This document shows positions 48,728-58,194 of a DNA stretch of 64,000 nucleotides, one piece after another. Within the stretch, counting starts at the first letter, position 1; each line of letters starts with the position of its first letter. The notes under the pieces were generated by a model. It was not told the origin of the DNA. It did no database searches and was given only the letters and a program-made list of their open reading frames with translations. Source of the stretch: Cognatundibacterium jejuense (GTDB taxonomy: Bacteria > Pseudomonadota > Gammaproteobacteria > Burkholderiales > Burkholderiaceae_D). The position numbers were made by a program, and so were the translations under genes. The stretch lies in NCBI RefSeq assembly GCF_014284255.1, contig NZ_JACOFV010000005.1, positions 180,512 through 244,511 of the forward strand, given 5' to 3'.

Positions 48728-49273
48728 ATGAAATCAGCTTTACTCATTATTGATGTACAGCGTGGCTTGTTTGATGCAGAACCTCGCCCTTTTGAATCCG
48801 ATTTGGTGATTTCTCGCATCAACACCCTAACCGAACGTGCTCGGTTGGCTGCTACTCCAGTCGTGTTTGTACAGCACGAGGCAGCAGGAACTGCATTAGA
48901 GTTTGGTTTTGAAAGTTGGCAGCTTGAGCCTAGCCTGATTGTTGAAGAGGGGGATGTGATTCTGCGAAAAACTACACCAGATTCATTTTTGAATACCAAT
49001 TTGGCTGAATTGCTGCGTCAATGGGACACTGAGCAAGTGATGATTTGTGGCTATGCGACCGAGTTTTGTGTAGATACCACCACACGGCGCGCTGCGGCTT
49101 TGGGTTTTCCGGTTATTCTGGTTGCAGATGCCCATACCACCCATGATAAAGGCCATGCTAGTGCGGAGCTGATCCGTGCGCATCATAATGCCACGTTACC
49201 GAATATCCGAAGTTTTGGACCAGCAATCAAAGCGATTATCAGTGAACAGATCGTGTTTGGCTTGTCAGTGTAA
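48728..49273 (+). CDS. Isochorismatase family cysteine hydrolase
   Basis: A 181-residue cysteine hydrolase. The catalytic triad is visible as Asp9 (LIIDVQRGLFD), Lys81 (LRKTTPDSF) and Cys114 (GYATEFCVDTTTR). The family includes nicotinamidases, N-carbamoylsarcosine amidases and isochorismatases; the sequence does not decide among them. Start ATG 48728 has no strong ribosome site. The gene stands between two unrelated small genes and is not in an obvious operon. Confidence 0.9.
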   Translation: MKSALLIIDVQRGLFDAEPRPFESDLVISRINTLTERARLAATPVVFVQHEAAGTALEFGFESWQLEPSLIVEEGDVILRKTTPDSFLNTNLAELLRQWDTEQVMICGYATEFCVDTTTRRAAALGFPVILVADAHTTHDKGHASAELIRAHHNATLPNIRSFGPAIKAIISEQIVFGLSV

Positions 49274-49424
49274 GTTTGAGAAGAAAATTTTTCGGTGCGT
49301 TTCGGTGCGTTTTGGTGTTTGGGTGGTGAGTAGTCCGTAGTGAGCAGTGAGTTGTAGAGCAAACAGTAGTAAAAAGAGGTTAATAAAATGAAGTAAATTC
49401 AAAAAAAATCAGATGGAGACAAGG

Positions 49425-49871
49425 ATGGACAGACTTAAAGGACAGGCTGCAAGCGTGCGCAATACCGTCAGCATCAGCGGCGGCAATGAAAGTGAAGTCA
49501 GTACAACACATATCGCCATGTTTCAAGTTGGCGATAAACAAGTGACATTGAAGTCAAAAGAGCCAGTATTAATTAATGAGGGCAATGAAGTCGTTCTTGC
49601 TGGCACCGATAAAAGCGGTGTATTCAAGGCGCTGGCATATAAGAATTGCGCGACCGGTGCAGAAGGTAATGCCGGTTGGTTTGGTCGTATGTTGTTTGGT
49701 TTGTTCTTTCCTATCGTCAGTGTGATTGTTTGGCGAACTTTTCCTGGTGACTCGTTCAGTTTAATTCCCAAGCTGTTTGCGATGATGTTCCTCTGTACCG
49801 GCGTTTATATGCTTGCCAGTGGGGCTAATGTTTTTCGCGCTGTAGGCGTGGTAAAGGAAGCAGAAGCCTGA
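49425..49871 (+). CDS. Hypothetical membrane protein
   Basis: I do not recognise this 148-residue protein. The first 75 residues are hydrophilic and look beta-rich (VSISGGNESEVSTTHIAMF, VTLKSKEPVLINEGNEVVLAG), and two membrane helices follow (about 87-106 and 117-137), ending in a short acidic tail. ATG 49425 is taken because GGAG lies six bases ahead; ATG 49413 adds four residues. The upstream 130 bases contain short direct repeats (TTTCGGTGCG). A terminator follows. Confidence 0.7.
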   Translation: MDRLKGQAASVRNTVSISGGNESEVSTTHIAMFQVGDKQVTLKSKEPVLINEGNEVVLAGTDKSGVFKALAYKNCATGAEGNAGWFGRMLFGLFFPIVSVIVWRTFPGDSFSLIPKLFAMMFLCTGVYMLASGANVFRAVGVVKEAEA

Positions 49872-49889
49872 ATTTGATGAGCTGAAAAT

Positions 49890-49927
49890 AAAAATGCCAG
49901 CGCAAAATATTCGCGCCGGCATTTTTT
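49890..49927. terminator. Rho-independent terminator, convergent
   Basis: AAAATGCC and GGCATTTT, extended by GCGC/GCGC across one mismatch, form a stem with loop near 49903-49911, followed by T residues. It separates the hypothetical membrane protein gene from the convergent cphA. Confidence 0.85.
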
Positions 49928-49945
49928 ATGTGTTGTGAATCTGAT

Positions 49946-52516
49946 TTAGTCTTTTGCTACACGTTGAGCAATATGCGCTAAAGCTTCCTCGACCTGATCA
50001 ATCAAAATCAGGCATAAATCACCTTCATTTAATCTGTCCATCGCCAGGTCGATAGCGACAAATTCGCCATTGATTTCATCGATGCGCGTGGTTTTAGTTG
50101 CACTCTTCAAGCCTTCACGCAACAGTGCAACAACTTCACCATCCGCACGACCACGTTGGCACTGATCCTGGTATAAGACGACATCATCAAATGAATTTCC
50201 AAGGATTTCAGTTTGCTGACGAATATCCTGATCACGGCGATCACCAGCGCCACTGATGACGACGGAGCGACGGTTTGCCGGCATGGTTTCTACCGCTTTG
50301 ACCAAGGCTAAAATTGCATCCGGGTTATGACCATAATCAGCAATCAACGTTGCACCTCGGTAGTTAAACACGTTGAAGCGACCTGGTGCGTTATCTGCTT
50401 CATTTGCGAAGGTTTTTAAACCCTCGCGGATGTGTTCCCAGCTAATGCCAGCCGCCCAGGCTGCTGCTACCGATGCCATAACGTTCTCAACCTGGAATCC
50501 GATACTGCCGTTGCGCGTGATAGGAATTTCAGTCATCGGGATACATTCACGTGACTTGCCTTCAGCGGCAACTAAGTTTCCATTGTCGACATACACTGTA
50601 CGTTTGCCTTGGGCTCGATGCGCTGCCATAACGGCATTTTGCTTATCTGCGGCAAAGAAAATTACCGGAGAAGGGCAGTTTGCCGCCATATTTGCGACGA
50701 TAGGATCGGCGGCATTTAAGACTGCATAACCGTCATCAGCCACGTTCTGCACAATCACACGTTTTAAGACCGCTAAGTCTTCTACCGTGGTGATGTAATT
50801 CAAGCCTAAATGATCGCCAGAACCGATGTTGGTAATGACGGCAACCTGGCAACGATCGTAAGCCAGGCCTTCACGTAAAACACCGCCGCGTGCTGTTTCG
50901 AATACTGCCGCATCAACGTCAGGATGGGACAATACATTGCGAGCACTGCGCGGGCCACTGCAATCGCCGCTATCAATCTGACGTCCTTCAACGTAGACGC
51001 CGTCGGTATTGGTCATACCAGTCCGCAAGCCACTTGCTGTCATCAGATGCGCGATTAAGCGTACGGTCGTAGTTTTGCCATTGGTGCCGGTGACTGCAAC
51101 GATAGGAATGCGGCCATCGTCGCCATCTTCAAACATCGCGTCAATAATCGCTTCACCAACTGCACGCCCTTTGCCGAATGATGGTGACAAGTGCATGCGT
51201 AAACCAGGCGCGGCATTGACTTCGACGATGCCGCCATTTTGTGCTTCGATCGGTTTTAAGACGCTGTCGCAAACCAGGTCGACGCCACAAATATCGAGAC
51301 CCACCATTTGGGCTGCTGCGATTGCGCGCGCTGCAACTTCTGGATGGACATCATCGGTCACATCGGTTGCCGCGCCACCTGTTGACAGGTTGGCGTTGTT
51401 ACGCAATACGACGCGTTGACCTTTTGGCGGAATCGAATCAGCTTCAAAACCTTGTTTGGCAAGACTGGCGAGTGCGATATCATCAAAGCGAATTTTTGTC
51501 AGAGAGGTCGAATGACCGCTGCCGCGACGTGGGTCTTTGTTGACCTGTTCAACGAGCTGTCGTACTGATTGTTTGCCATCACCAACTACTTGCGGTGGAT
51601 CACGACGTGCCGCGGCAATTAATTTATTGCCTATTACCAGCAAACGGAAATCATTGCCTGGTAAGAAACGTTCTACCAGAATGTCGTCACGGAATTCTGA
51701 CGCTGCATGGTAGCCTGCTTCGAGTTGTTCGCGCGTCGTCACATTGACGGTCACGCCTTTACCCTGATTGCCGTCTTTTGGCTTGATAACCACTGGCAGG
51801 CCAACTTCTAAAGCGGCTTCCCATGCATCATCAGGGCTGGTGACAGAGCGCCCCATAGGCACCGGAACACCAGCAGCGTGTAATAATTTTTTGGTTAATT
51901 CTTTATCTTGGGCAATCGCTTCTGCAATGGCACTGGTGCCATCCATTTCGGCGGCTTGAATCTTGCGTTGACGCGAACCCCAGCCAAAAACGACCAGGCT
52001 GCCATCAGTCAGGCGACGATAGGGGATGTTGCGTGCCAAAGCAGCGTTGACGATTGCACCCGTTGAAGGTCCCAGACGGATATCTTCATCCAGCTCGCGC
52101 AATTGGTCAAGTGCGGCATTCAGATCAAAATTCTCATTGTTTAATGCGGCAGCGATCAGCTTTTCTGCAAGCTCAAGCGCCAGGCGTCCCACTGATTCTT
52201 CGGTGTATTCCACCACCACCTGAAAAATTCCAGGTTCTAAGGTCTGTGTGGTACGGCTGAACGTTACCGGGCAGCCAGCTTGTGCCTGAAGTCCAAGGGC
52301 CGTTAACTCAAACACGTGTGCAATTGGAATGGCGTCATTGTGTCCGGTAGGTTGCAATACGCTTAATTCAGGGAATAAGGCACGCAAGCGGTCTTCAAAT
52401 CCGATCAGACTCGCAATTGAGCATTCAGCCTCGCTGCAGGCGACGATGGCTTCTACTGCCGTATGGTGGCTCCACAAATTGGGGCCGCGCAGGGCACGTA
52501 TGCGTGATACTTCCAT
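49946..52516 (-). CDS. cphA: Cyanophycin synthetase
   Basis: An 856-residue cyanophycin synthetase, which builds multi-L-arginyl-poly-L-aspartate by adding aspartate to the backbone and arginine to the side chains, both ATP-dependent. The N-terminal domain is followed by an ATP-grasp domain (GLPVVIKPKDGNQGKGVTVNV, then VEVNAAPGLRMHL) and a Mur-ligase-like domain with an intact P-loop GTNGKTTT (about 476-483), so both active sites appear functional. ATG 52516 was selected (MEVSRIRALRGPNLW, AGGA upstream). It lies about 200 bases downstream of a second, shorter cphA-like gene on the same strand. Confidence 0.95.
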   Translation of the reverse strand: MEVSRIRALRGPNLWSHHTAVEAIVACSEAECSIASLIGFEDRLRALFPELSVLQPTGHNDAIPIAHVFELTALGLQAQAGCPVTFSRTTQTLEPGIFQVVVEYTEESVGRLALELAEKLIAAALNNENFDLNAALDQLRELDEDIRLGPSTGAIVNAALARNIPYRRLTDGSLVVFGWGSRQRKIQAAEMDGTSAIAEAIAQDKELTKKLLHAAGVPVPMGRSVTSPDDAWEAALEVGLPVVIKPKDGNQGKGVTVNVTTREQLEAGYHAASEFRDDILVERFLPGNDFRLLVIGNKLIAAARRDPPQVVGDGKQSVRQLVEQVNKDPRRGSGHSTSLTKIRFDDIALASLAKQGFEADSIPPKGQRVVLRNNANLSTGGAATDVTDDVHPEVAARAIAAAQMVGLDICGVDLVCDSVLKPIEAQNGGIVEVNAAPGLRMHLSPSFGKGRAVGEAIIDAMFEDGDDGRIPIVAVTGTNGKTTTVRLIAHLMTASGLRTGMTNTDGVYVEGRQIDSGDCSGPRSARNVLSHPDVDAAVFETARGGVLREGLAYDRCQVAVITNIGSGDHLGLNYITTVEDLAVLKRVIVQNVADDGYAVLNAADPIVANMAANCPSPVIFFAADKQNAVMAAHRAQGKRTVYVDNGNLVAAEGKSRECIPMTEIPITRNGSIGFQVENVMASVAAAWAAGISWEHIREGLKTFANEADNAPGRFNVFNYRGATLIADYGHNPDAILALVKAVETMPANRRSVVISGAGDRRDQDIRQQTEILGNSFDDVVLYQDQCQRGRADGEVVALLREGLKSATKTTRIDEINGEFVAIDLAMDRLNEGDLCLILIDQVEEALAHIAQRVAKD

Positions 52517-52721
52517 AAAACTTAGTCCTGTTGAAAGGTCATAAATCAATTGGCGAGGTGCCGTGTGCCGTGCATCGCCAACTGTAAAATGTAAATCAAA
52601 TAGTCATTGAGCGGACTATGCTAGCCCAACTGCTTATTCCAGCTGCTTATTCCAGTTAATTGTTTAAGTTTGCGTTACGACGAACTGCAATCTACCCAAG
52701 CAACCGGAATGTCCTATGCAA

Positions 52722-54905
52722 TCACTCGTCAATATTCCGTTTTTGGTTGGAATCAAAGGTTCTGAGTCCTGCTTCTATCAGTTCCGGATCAATATTCAGA
52801 GCCCAAGCTGCTGCCACCGCTGCCAATATACTTTCCGGTTGCGCCGCTTTCGCTGGCTTTAACGAAGAGAGCGGCAACAAGGCTGTTTCTTCAGCGCCGT
52901 TGGCAAGGACAATGTTCTGATCGCGTACGAATACAACGCGCTCACCTTCTTCGCGATGTTTGACGATCACCGGCAGTGTCGCATCCAGCGCGTAGAAAAT
53001 AACTTTACCATCGCACAGTTCAGCTAATTCGACAACTGCTGGTTCAGAAGCATTCAAGACTGCGACGCCATCAGGCAAAATAACATCGACCTGAGTACGC
53101 ATGATCTTGTACATCTGATCAGCATCCTGAATATAAAAGTCCGCCAATTCAGTATGTCCGTCGAGATCAGTGACCACCCCAACGCTGCATTTGTCGTACG
53201 CGAGTCCATCCGTCAAGATCGTCCGTGCATTGGTTTCAAACACAGCAGCCTGAACATTGCGATTGATCAGCAAACGCTGACCACTCTCCCATGTAGCGCA
53301 ATTGCCTTCGGTAACCAGACGTTTATTTAAATACAGACCTTGGCTGCTAGCGACACCGGTTTGCATATTGTTCATATGCAGTAAGGCGCCGATCAGACGC
53401 GAAATCAGGCTTGCTTTGCGCGTACCGGCTACACCAACGATTTGGATTCGTCCAGATTCATCTGGCGCAAACAAATGTTCAACAATCGCTTTGCCTACTT
53501 CACGACCTTCACCATTGGCTGGTTTGATATGAGCCAGCAGACCCGGGCTAGCATTAACTTCAATAATCGCGCCACGCTGTTGAGAAAGAGGTTTCGAGAT
53601 ATCTTCAGCAACCAGATCAACGCCTGCGATATCCAGACCAACGATGCGCGCTGCTAAGGTTGCAGCGGCAGCAACTTCCGGATGAATGGTGTCCGTGACA
53701 TCCATTGCGACGTTACCATTTGGCTGGATCAGAACGCGTTGTCCATCGACTGGAATCGAGAAGGCATCCATACCCTGACGTTTGAGCTCAAGTAAAATTT
53801 CGGCGCCATATTCGGGGTCCAGCGCGTTCAACGGTGAATCTTCTCCAGTGCCGCGACGTGGATCTATATTGATTTGGTCATCAACCAGTTGTTTGATATT
53901 GGAAGTACCATTACCAACGACCCATAAGGATTCACCTTTGGCAGCGGCAACGACTTTTTTGCCAACAACCAAAATTCTGTGTTCATCGCCAGCGATAAAG
54001 CGTTCGACAATAACGCTCTTGCTATCGCCTTTGCGGGCTGCCAGATGATACGCCGCTTCAACATCAGCTTGCGTCATCAGATTGAGGGATACGCCACGAC
54101 CATGGTTGCCATCGTAAGGTTTGACAACCACTGGCAAACCGATGTCTTGCGCTTCTTCCCAGGCTTCTTCGGCGCTGCGGACGATGCAGCCTTCAGGCAC
54201 AGGAACGCCGCAGCTCTTGAGCAAGGTTTTGGTTAAATCTTTATCGGAAGCAATGCCTTCAGCAATCGCACTGGTGCGATCGGTTTCAGCAGTCCAGATG
54301 CGACGTTGTGCTGCACCGTAACCAAGTTGCACAAGGTTGCCATCTGTCAGGCGTATTGAGGGGATTTTGCGCGCAGTTGCTGCATCAACAATATTTGCAG
54401 TGCTCGGGCCGAGACAACGGTCGTCGACCAGTTCACGCAATTCGTTGACTTTGGCGGCGACATCAAAAGCCTGATCTTCAATTGCTGCCATCAATAATTC
54501 ACGGCCAGCATTCAATGCTGCGCGACCTACTTGTTCTTCGCGGGTACGGAACGCCATTTTGTAGACGCCAACCAAATGCGTCGAGCGAGTTTGTCCAAAT
54601 CCTGTACGCATACCAGCCAGGTTTTGCAATTCGAGGACAACGTGCTCCAAAATATGACCAGCCCAAGTGCCTTCTTTGAGTCGCTCTAAAAAACCGCCAC
54701 GTTCGCCAACACCGCATCGATGTTCGATCAGGCCTGGCAACCAGGCGGTCAGTCTTTCATAAAGCCCGGGTAACTGGTCAGAGGGCGTGTCTTCCAGCGC
54801 ACCAATGTCCAGCCACGTTTCAATCACAGGGCGGTAGGTCCAGATATTCGGTCCGCGCAAATGATTTACACGGAGAATGCTGATGTCTTTCTTCTTTGTC
54901 GTCAT
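52722..54905 (-). CDS. Second cyanophycin synthetase-like protein (CphA2/CphA'-type)
   Basis: A 727-residue relative of cyanophycin synthetase. N-terminal domain (LRVNHLRGPNIWTYRPVIETW), ATP-grasp core (GLPVVVKPYDGNHGRGVSLNL, IIEVNASPGLLAH) are conserved, but the Mur-ligase P-loop is degenerate: GTRKAS at residues 494-499 stands where GTNGKT is expected, and the protein is about 130 residues shorter than CphA at the C-terminal end. Known CphA2 enzymes have also lost the C-terminal ATP site and join beta-aspartyl-arginine dipeptides; the same role is inferred here. First gene of the minus-strand pair, divergent from an ABC transporter. Confidence 0.9.
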   Translation of the reverse strand: MTTKKKDISILRVNHLRGPNIWTYRPVIETWLDIGALEDTPSDQLPGLYERLTAWLPGLIEHRCGVGERGGFLERLKEGTWAGHILEHVVLELQNLAGMRTGFGQTRSTHLVGVYKMAFRTREEQVGRAALNAGRELLMAAIEDQAFDVAAKVNELRELVDDRCLGPSTANIVDAATARKIPSIRLTDGNLVQLGYGAAQRRIWTAETDRTSAIAEGIASDKDLTKTLLKSCGVPVPEGCIVRSAEEAWEEAQDIGLPVVVKPYDGNHGRGVSLNLMTQADVEAAYHLAARKGDSKSVIVERFIAGDEHRILVVGKKVVAAAKGESLWVVGNGTSNIKQLVDDQINIDPRRGTGEDSPLNALDPEYGAEILLELKRQGMDAFSIPVDGQRVLIQPNGNVAMDVTDTIHPEVAAAATLAARIVGLDIAGVDLVAEDISKPLSQQRGAIIEVNASPGLLAHIKPANGEGREVGKAIVEHLFAPDESGRIQIVGVAGTRKASLISRLIGALLHMNNMQTGVASSQGLYLNKRLVTEGNCATWESGQRLLINRNVQAAVFETNARTILTDGLAYDKCSVGVVTDLDGHTELADFYIQDADQMYKIMRTQVDVILPDGVAVLNASEPAVVELAELCDGKVIFYALDATLPVIVKHREEGERVVFVRDQNIVLANGAEETALLPLSSLKPAKAAQPESILAAVAAAWALNIDPELIEAGLRTFDSNQKRNIDE

Positions 54906-55282
54906 GTAAGTAATTTCTTTTAGGCCAGGTTGTTTTGACCGGGTCTTATCATTTTAGAGTTTTTATTCTCTTATTCAGGACATTCTTTGTTATTTTGGAA
55001 ATAAAAATGGTTTTTTTAATTTATTTCCATCTGGCGCAATTCATCTAATCAATACAAACCAGCTTCAGAAGGGATGCTTGCTGATATACTTGCGCGTTAG
55101 CGCAACAGCAGTTAAACCTCATGATCAGTTTCGCCTGATTATTTTCTATTCGATAGAATACCGTAAATTGCTGTCTCCGTGATATGCCTTAAGCCTATAA
55201 CGGAAGTCAAGTTATCCCTTTTTTTCAAAAATATGTCCCGATTTGATGCGGGACAAGCTCTACCGCCGGAGTTTGCAGCACG
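54906..55282. other. Divergent promoter region of the cyanophycin locus
   Basis: About 380 bases without a supported gene between cphA2-like and the ABC transporter. It contains three clean dyads: TTGCGC-GTTA-GCGCAA (55090-55105), TTCTAT-TCG-ATAGAA (55144-55158) and GTCCCG-N8-CGGGAC (55235-55254), plus TATACT at 55085-55090 as a possible -10. These are candidates for operators or leader hairpins controlling both directions. Confidence 0.55.
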
Positions 55283-57544
55283 ATGACCACACCACAAATC
55301 AGTTCAGAGTCGCCTATATTGTCACTTCCAGCGAGGTGGCAAGACGAATTATCAAAGCAAGTCGCCAGAGGCGAAAACGTTTTAAGTGCGTTTGAGGTTG
55401 ACTTAGATCATCAACTTCGCTTTGTTAAAGGCCTCATCGTGGTCACTGACCAAGCTATTTTATCTCGCACCGCGGGCGAATCGGCATGGAAAAGCTGGGC
55501 GTATCGCAAAGATTTGCAACTCGCGCACTATGATCATGCGGGGGTCGGCTATCTTCAGTTGACAGATAAACAAGGGTTGCTGGCTACCTGGCGTTTTACC
55601 CTGGGGCAGAATTTGTTGGCGATCCGCTTGCTCGATCAGTTCAACAAACAATTAGAAAGCCGTATAAGTGGTTTGCCTGTCGTCGAAGTCGAACAAAACA
55701 TTTGTCCTAGCTGCAAAGCTGTATTAGAGCCTGATCAGGAAGAGTGCCCGGTTTGTACTAAAGTTATCTATACGCCGCCGTCCACGTGGACTTTATTCCG
55801 TTTATGGCGCTTCGCACGTCCCTATAGGTTTCAGTTGCTGATCGGTTTCACGTTGATGCTATTGGGTACTGCCGCGCATATGATTCCGCGCTATTTGACT
55901 AAGCCATTGACGGATGAAGTATTGATCCCTTACCAAAGCCATCAGGCTGTAGATCCAAGACTGGTTGTTACCTATATCGGCGGTTTGCTTGGCTCTGCTT
56001 TGATTGCATGGTTATTAAGTTGGGGTAAAACTTATATCCTCGCTTTGGTTTCTGAGCGTATTGGAGCGGATCTTCGTACTGCTACCTACGAACACTTATT
56101 GAAATTGTCCTTAGAGTATTTTGGTGGCAAACGTACAGGCGATCTGATGTCACGTATTGGTAGCGAGAGTGACCGTATTTGCGTGTATTTATCGCTGCAT
56201 TTGCTCGATTTTGCCACAGACGTATTAATGTTTATTATGACAGCTGCCTTTTTGCTGGAAATTAATACCAAGCTGGCGCTCGTCACTTTATTGCCGTTGC
56301 CATTTATTGCATGGACGATTCATTTGGTACGCGACAAACTGCGCACCGGATTTGAAAAAATTGACCGCGTCTGGGGTGAGGTGACGAATGTGTTATCCGA
56401 TACCATTCCCGGTATTCGTGTGGTGAAAGCCTTTGCGCAAGAGGCGCGAGAAGCAGGGCGCTTCCGTGACGCGAATAAACACAATCTGGTAGTCAACGAC
56501 AAACTGAATAAAGTCTGGTCGCTGTTTTCACCTACCGTGTCATTTTTGACCGACATCGGTATTTTGGTGGTGTGGGCGTTTGGTATCTGGCAAGTTTCAA
56601 AAAGTGAGATTACTGTCGGTGCATTGGTAGCCGCGGTGTCTTTCATCGGCAGCTTCTATGGCCGTATCGATTCCATGAGCCGCATCGTGTCAGTCACGCA
56701 AAAATCGGCGTCGGCGGCGAAGCGTATTTTCGATATTTTAGACCATGTTTCCAGCGTTCCTGATCCGCAAAACCCAGTGAAGGTCAATGAAGTTAAAGGT
56801 CAGATTGAATTGCGTGAAGTTGGTTTCCGCTATGGAAATCGTGCCGTCAATCGCGGTATTTCACTCAATATCAAACCAGGTGAAATGATTGGTCTGGTCG
56901 GACATAGTGGTTCCGGTAAGAGTACCTTAGTCAATCTGATTTGTCGTTTCTACGACGTATCGGAAGGTGCGATTTTGCTTGATGGAGTTGATATCCGTTC
57001 ATTTGCCGTGTCAGATTACCGCCGTAATATTGGTCTGGTCTTGCAAGAGCCTTTCTTATTCTTCGGCACCATTGCAGAAAACATCGCCTACGGCAGACCA
57101 GACGCAAGCCGCGAAGACATTATTGCAGCTGCTCGTGCAGCGCATGCGCACGAGTTCATTTTGCGTCTACCACAAGGCTACGATTCTATGGTCGGTGAGC
57201 GCGGTCAGGGCTTGTCAGGTGGTGAGCGTCAGCGTATTTCGATTGCTCGCGCCTTGCTGATTGATCCGCGTATTCTGATCATGGACGAAGCGACATCTTC
57301 GGTTGACTCGCAAACAGAAAAAGAAATTCAAAAAGCCCTCGATAATCTGGTCAAAGGCCGCACTACGATTGCGATTGCACATCGATTATCGACCTTACAT
57401 AAAGCAGATCGTCTGGTGGTGCTGGATCGCGGACAAATCGTTGAAGTTGGTGGGCACGACGAATTAATGGCAAAACAGGGCGCTTACTACAACTTGTATC
57501 AGGCACAAGCCAGAAATGCCGCTTTAGCTGAGAGTGAAGAATGA
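55283..57544 (+). CDS. ABC transporter, fused permease-ATPase, cyanophycin-associated
   Basis: A 753-residue exporter-type half transporter. The first 135 residues form a PH-like/DUF1854-type N-domain, then a zinc ribbon with Cys141, Cys144, Cys155 and Cys158 (CPSCKAVLEP..ECPVC), six membrane helices (about 175-455), and an ATPase domain with Walker A GHSGSGKST (about 539-547), signature LSGGERQR and Walker B ILIMDEATSS. This architecture is the one found beside cphA in Betaproteobacteria. Substrate unknown. It overlaps the DUF1854 gene by four bases (ATGA). Confidence 0.9.
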   Translation: MTTPQISSESPILSLPARWQDELSKQVARGENVLSAFEVDLDHQLRFVKGLIVVTDQAILSRTAGESAWKSWAYRKDLQLAHYDHAGVGYLQLTDKQGLLATWRFTLGQNLLAIRLLDQFNKQLESRISGLPVVEVEQNICPSCKAVLEPDQEECPVCTKVIYTPPSTWTLFRLWRFARPYRFQLLIGFTLMLLGTAAHMIPRYLTKPLTDEVLIPYQSHQAVDPRLVVTYIGGLLGSALIAWLLSWGKTYILALVSERIGADLRTATYEHLLKLSLEYFGGKRTGDLMSRIGSESDRICVYLSLHLLDFATDVLMFIMTAAFLLEINTKLALVTLLPLPFIAWTIHLVRDKLRTGFEKIDRVWGEVTNVLSDTIPGIRVVKAFAQEAREAGRFRDANKHNLVVNDKLNKVWSLFSPTVSFLTDIGILVVWAFGIWQVSKSEITVGALVAAVSFIGSFYGRIDSMSRIVSVTQKSASAAKRIFDILDHVSSVPDPQNPVKVNEVKGQIELREVGFRYGNRAVNRGISLNIKPGEMIGLVGHSGSGKSTLVNLICRFYDVSEGAILLDGVDIRSFAVSDYRRNIGLVLQEPFLFFGTIAENIAYGRPDASREDIIAAARAAHAHEFILRLPQGYDSMVGERGQGLSGGERQRISIARALLIDPRILIMDEATSSVDSQTEKEIQKALDNLVKGRTTIAIAHRLSTLHKADRLVVLDRGQIVEVGGHDELMAKQGAYYNLYQAQARNAALAESEE

Positions 57545-58011
57545 GTACAACAAAATTTGAATTGCAACGTAATTCCTTCGGCAAGCTTATTTTGACGAAT
57601 GAAGCTGGTGAAGTATTTGAGGGTGTGGTGCCAGTGCGCGCATTTCCGATTCAATCACCATTAGTCGGTATTTCTATGGTGCTGACAGATGGTCGTGAGG
57701 TTGCATGGATCAATGAGCTATCAGACCTCTCAGACAACTCCAGAACTCTGGTGATGGAAGAGTTGGAAGGGCGTGAATTCATGCCAGAGATCTCTCACAT
57801 TAAAGGCGTCAGCAGCTTTGCTGTGCCATGCACGTGGAGCGTTAGTACAGACCGTGGCGAAACTGATTTTGTGCTCAAAGGCGATGAAGATATACGCCGC
57901 ATAGGTGCCACGTCGTTACTGATTACCGATAATCATGGAATACAATTTTTGATACGGGATATGTTTGAGATTGATAAACATAGCCGCAAAATTCTTGATC
58001 GCTTCTTATAG
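57541..58011 (+). CDS. DUF1854 family protein, cyanophycin-associated
   Basis: A 156-residue soluble protein of the DUF1854 family. Characteristic are VPVRAFPIQSPLVGISMVLTDGREVAWI and the C-terminal ITDNHGIQFLIRDMFEIDKHSRKILDRFL. It has no signal peptide or membrane segment. Its start overlaps the stop of the ABC transporter, so the two proteins are made together and probably work together. The biochemical function is not known; conservation next to cphA suggests a part in cyanophycin or dipeptide handling. Confidence 0.9.
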   Translation: MSTTKFELQRNSFGKLILTNEAGEVFEGVVPVRAFPIQSPLVGISMVLTDGREVAWINELSDLSDNSRTLVMEELEGREFMPEISHIKGVSSFAVPCTWSVSTDRGETDFVLKGDEDIRRIGATSLLITDNHGIQFLIRDMFEIDKHSRKILDRFL

Positions 58012-58194
58012 AATTTTAGACACATCGCCCCAGTGATTTTGTCGCACCTTGCTGGGGGATATTGCTTAAACCTAATGAAATTGTTCTGCAAAGAGCACCA
58101 ACCAGGTTAGAGCGCTTTACAGCAATTCAGCTCCGCCTACGTCTACGTATTTTTTTTGCGGAAATGTCCTCAAGTAAGTTCTTTCAATAGACAA

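Noticed and set aside
58030..58065. CCCCAG/CTGGGG dyad after DUF1854 as a terminator
   Set aside because: The loop is long and no T-run follows, so transcription end cannot be claimed.
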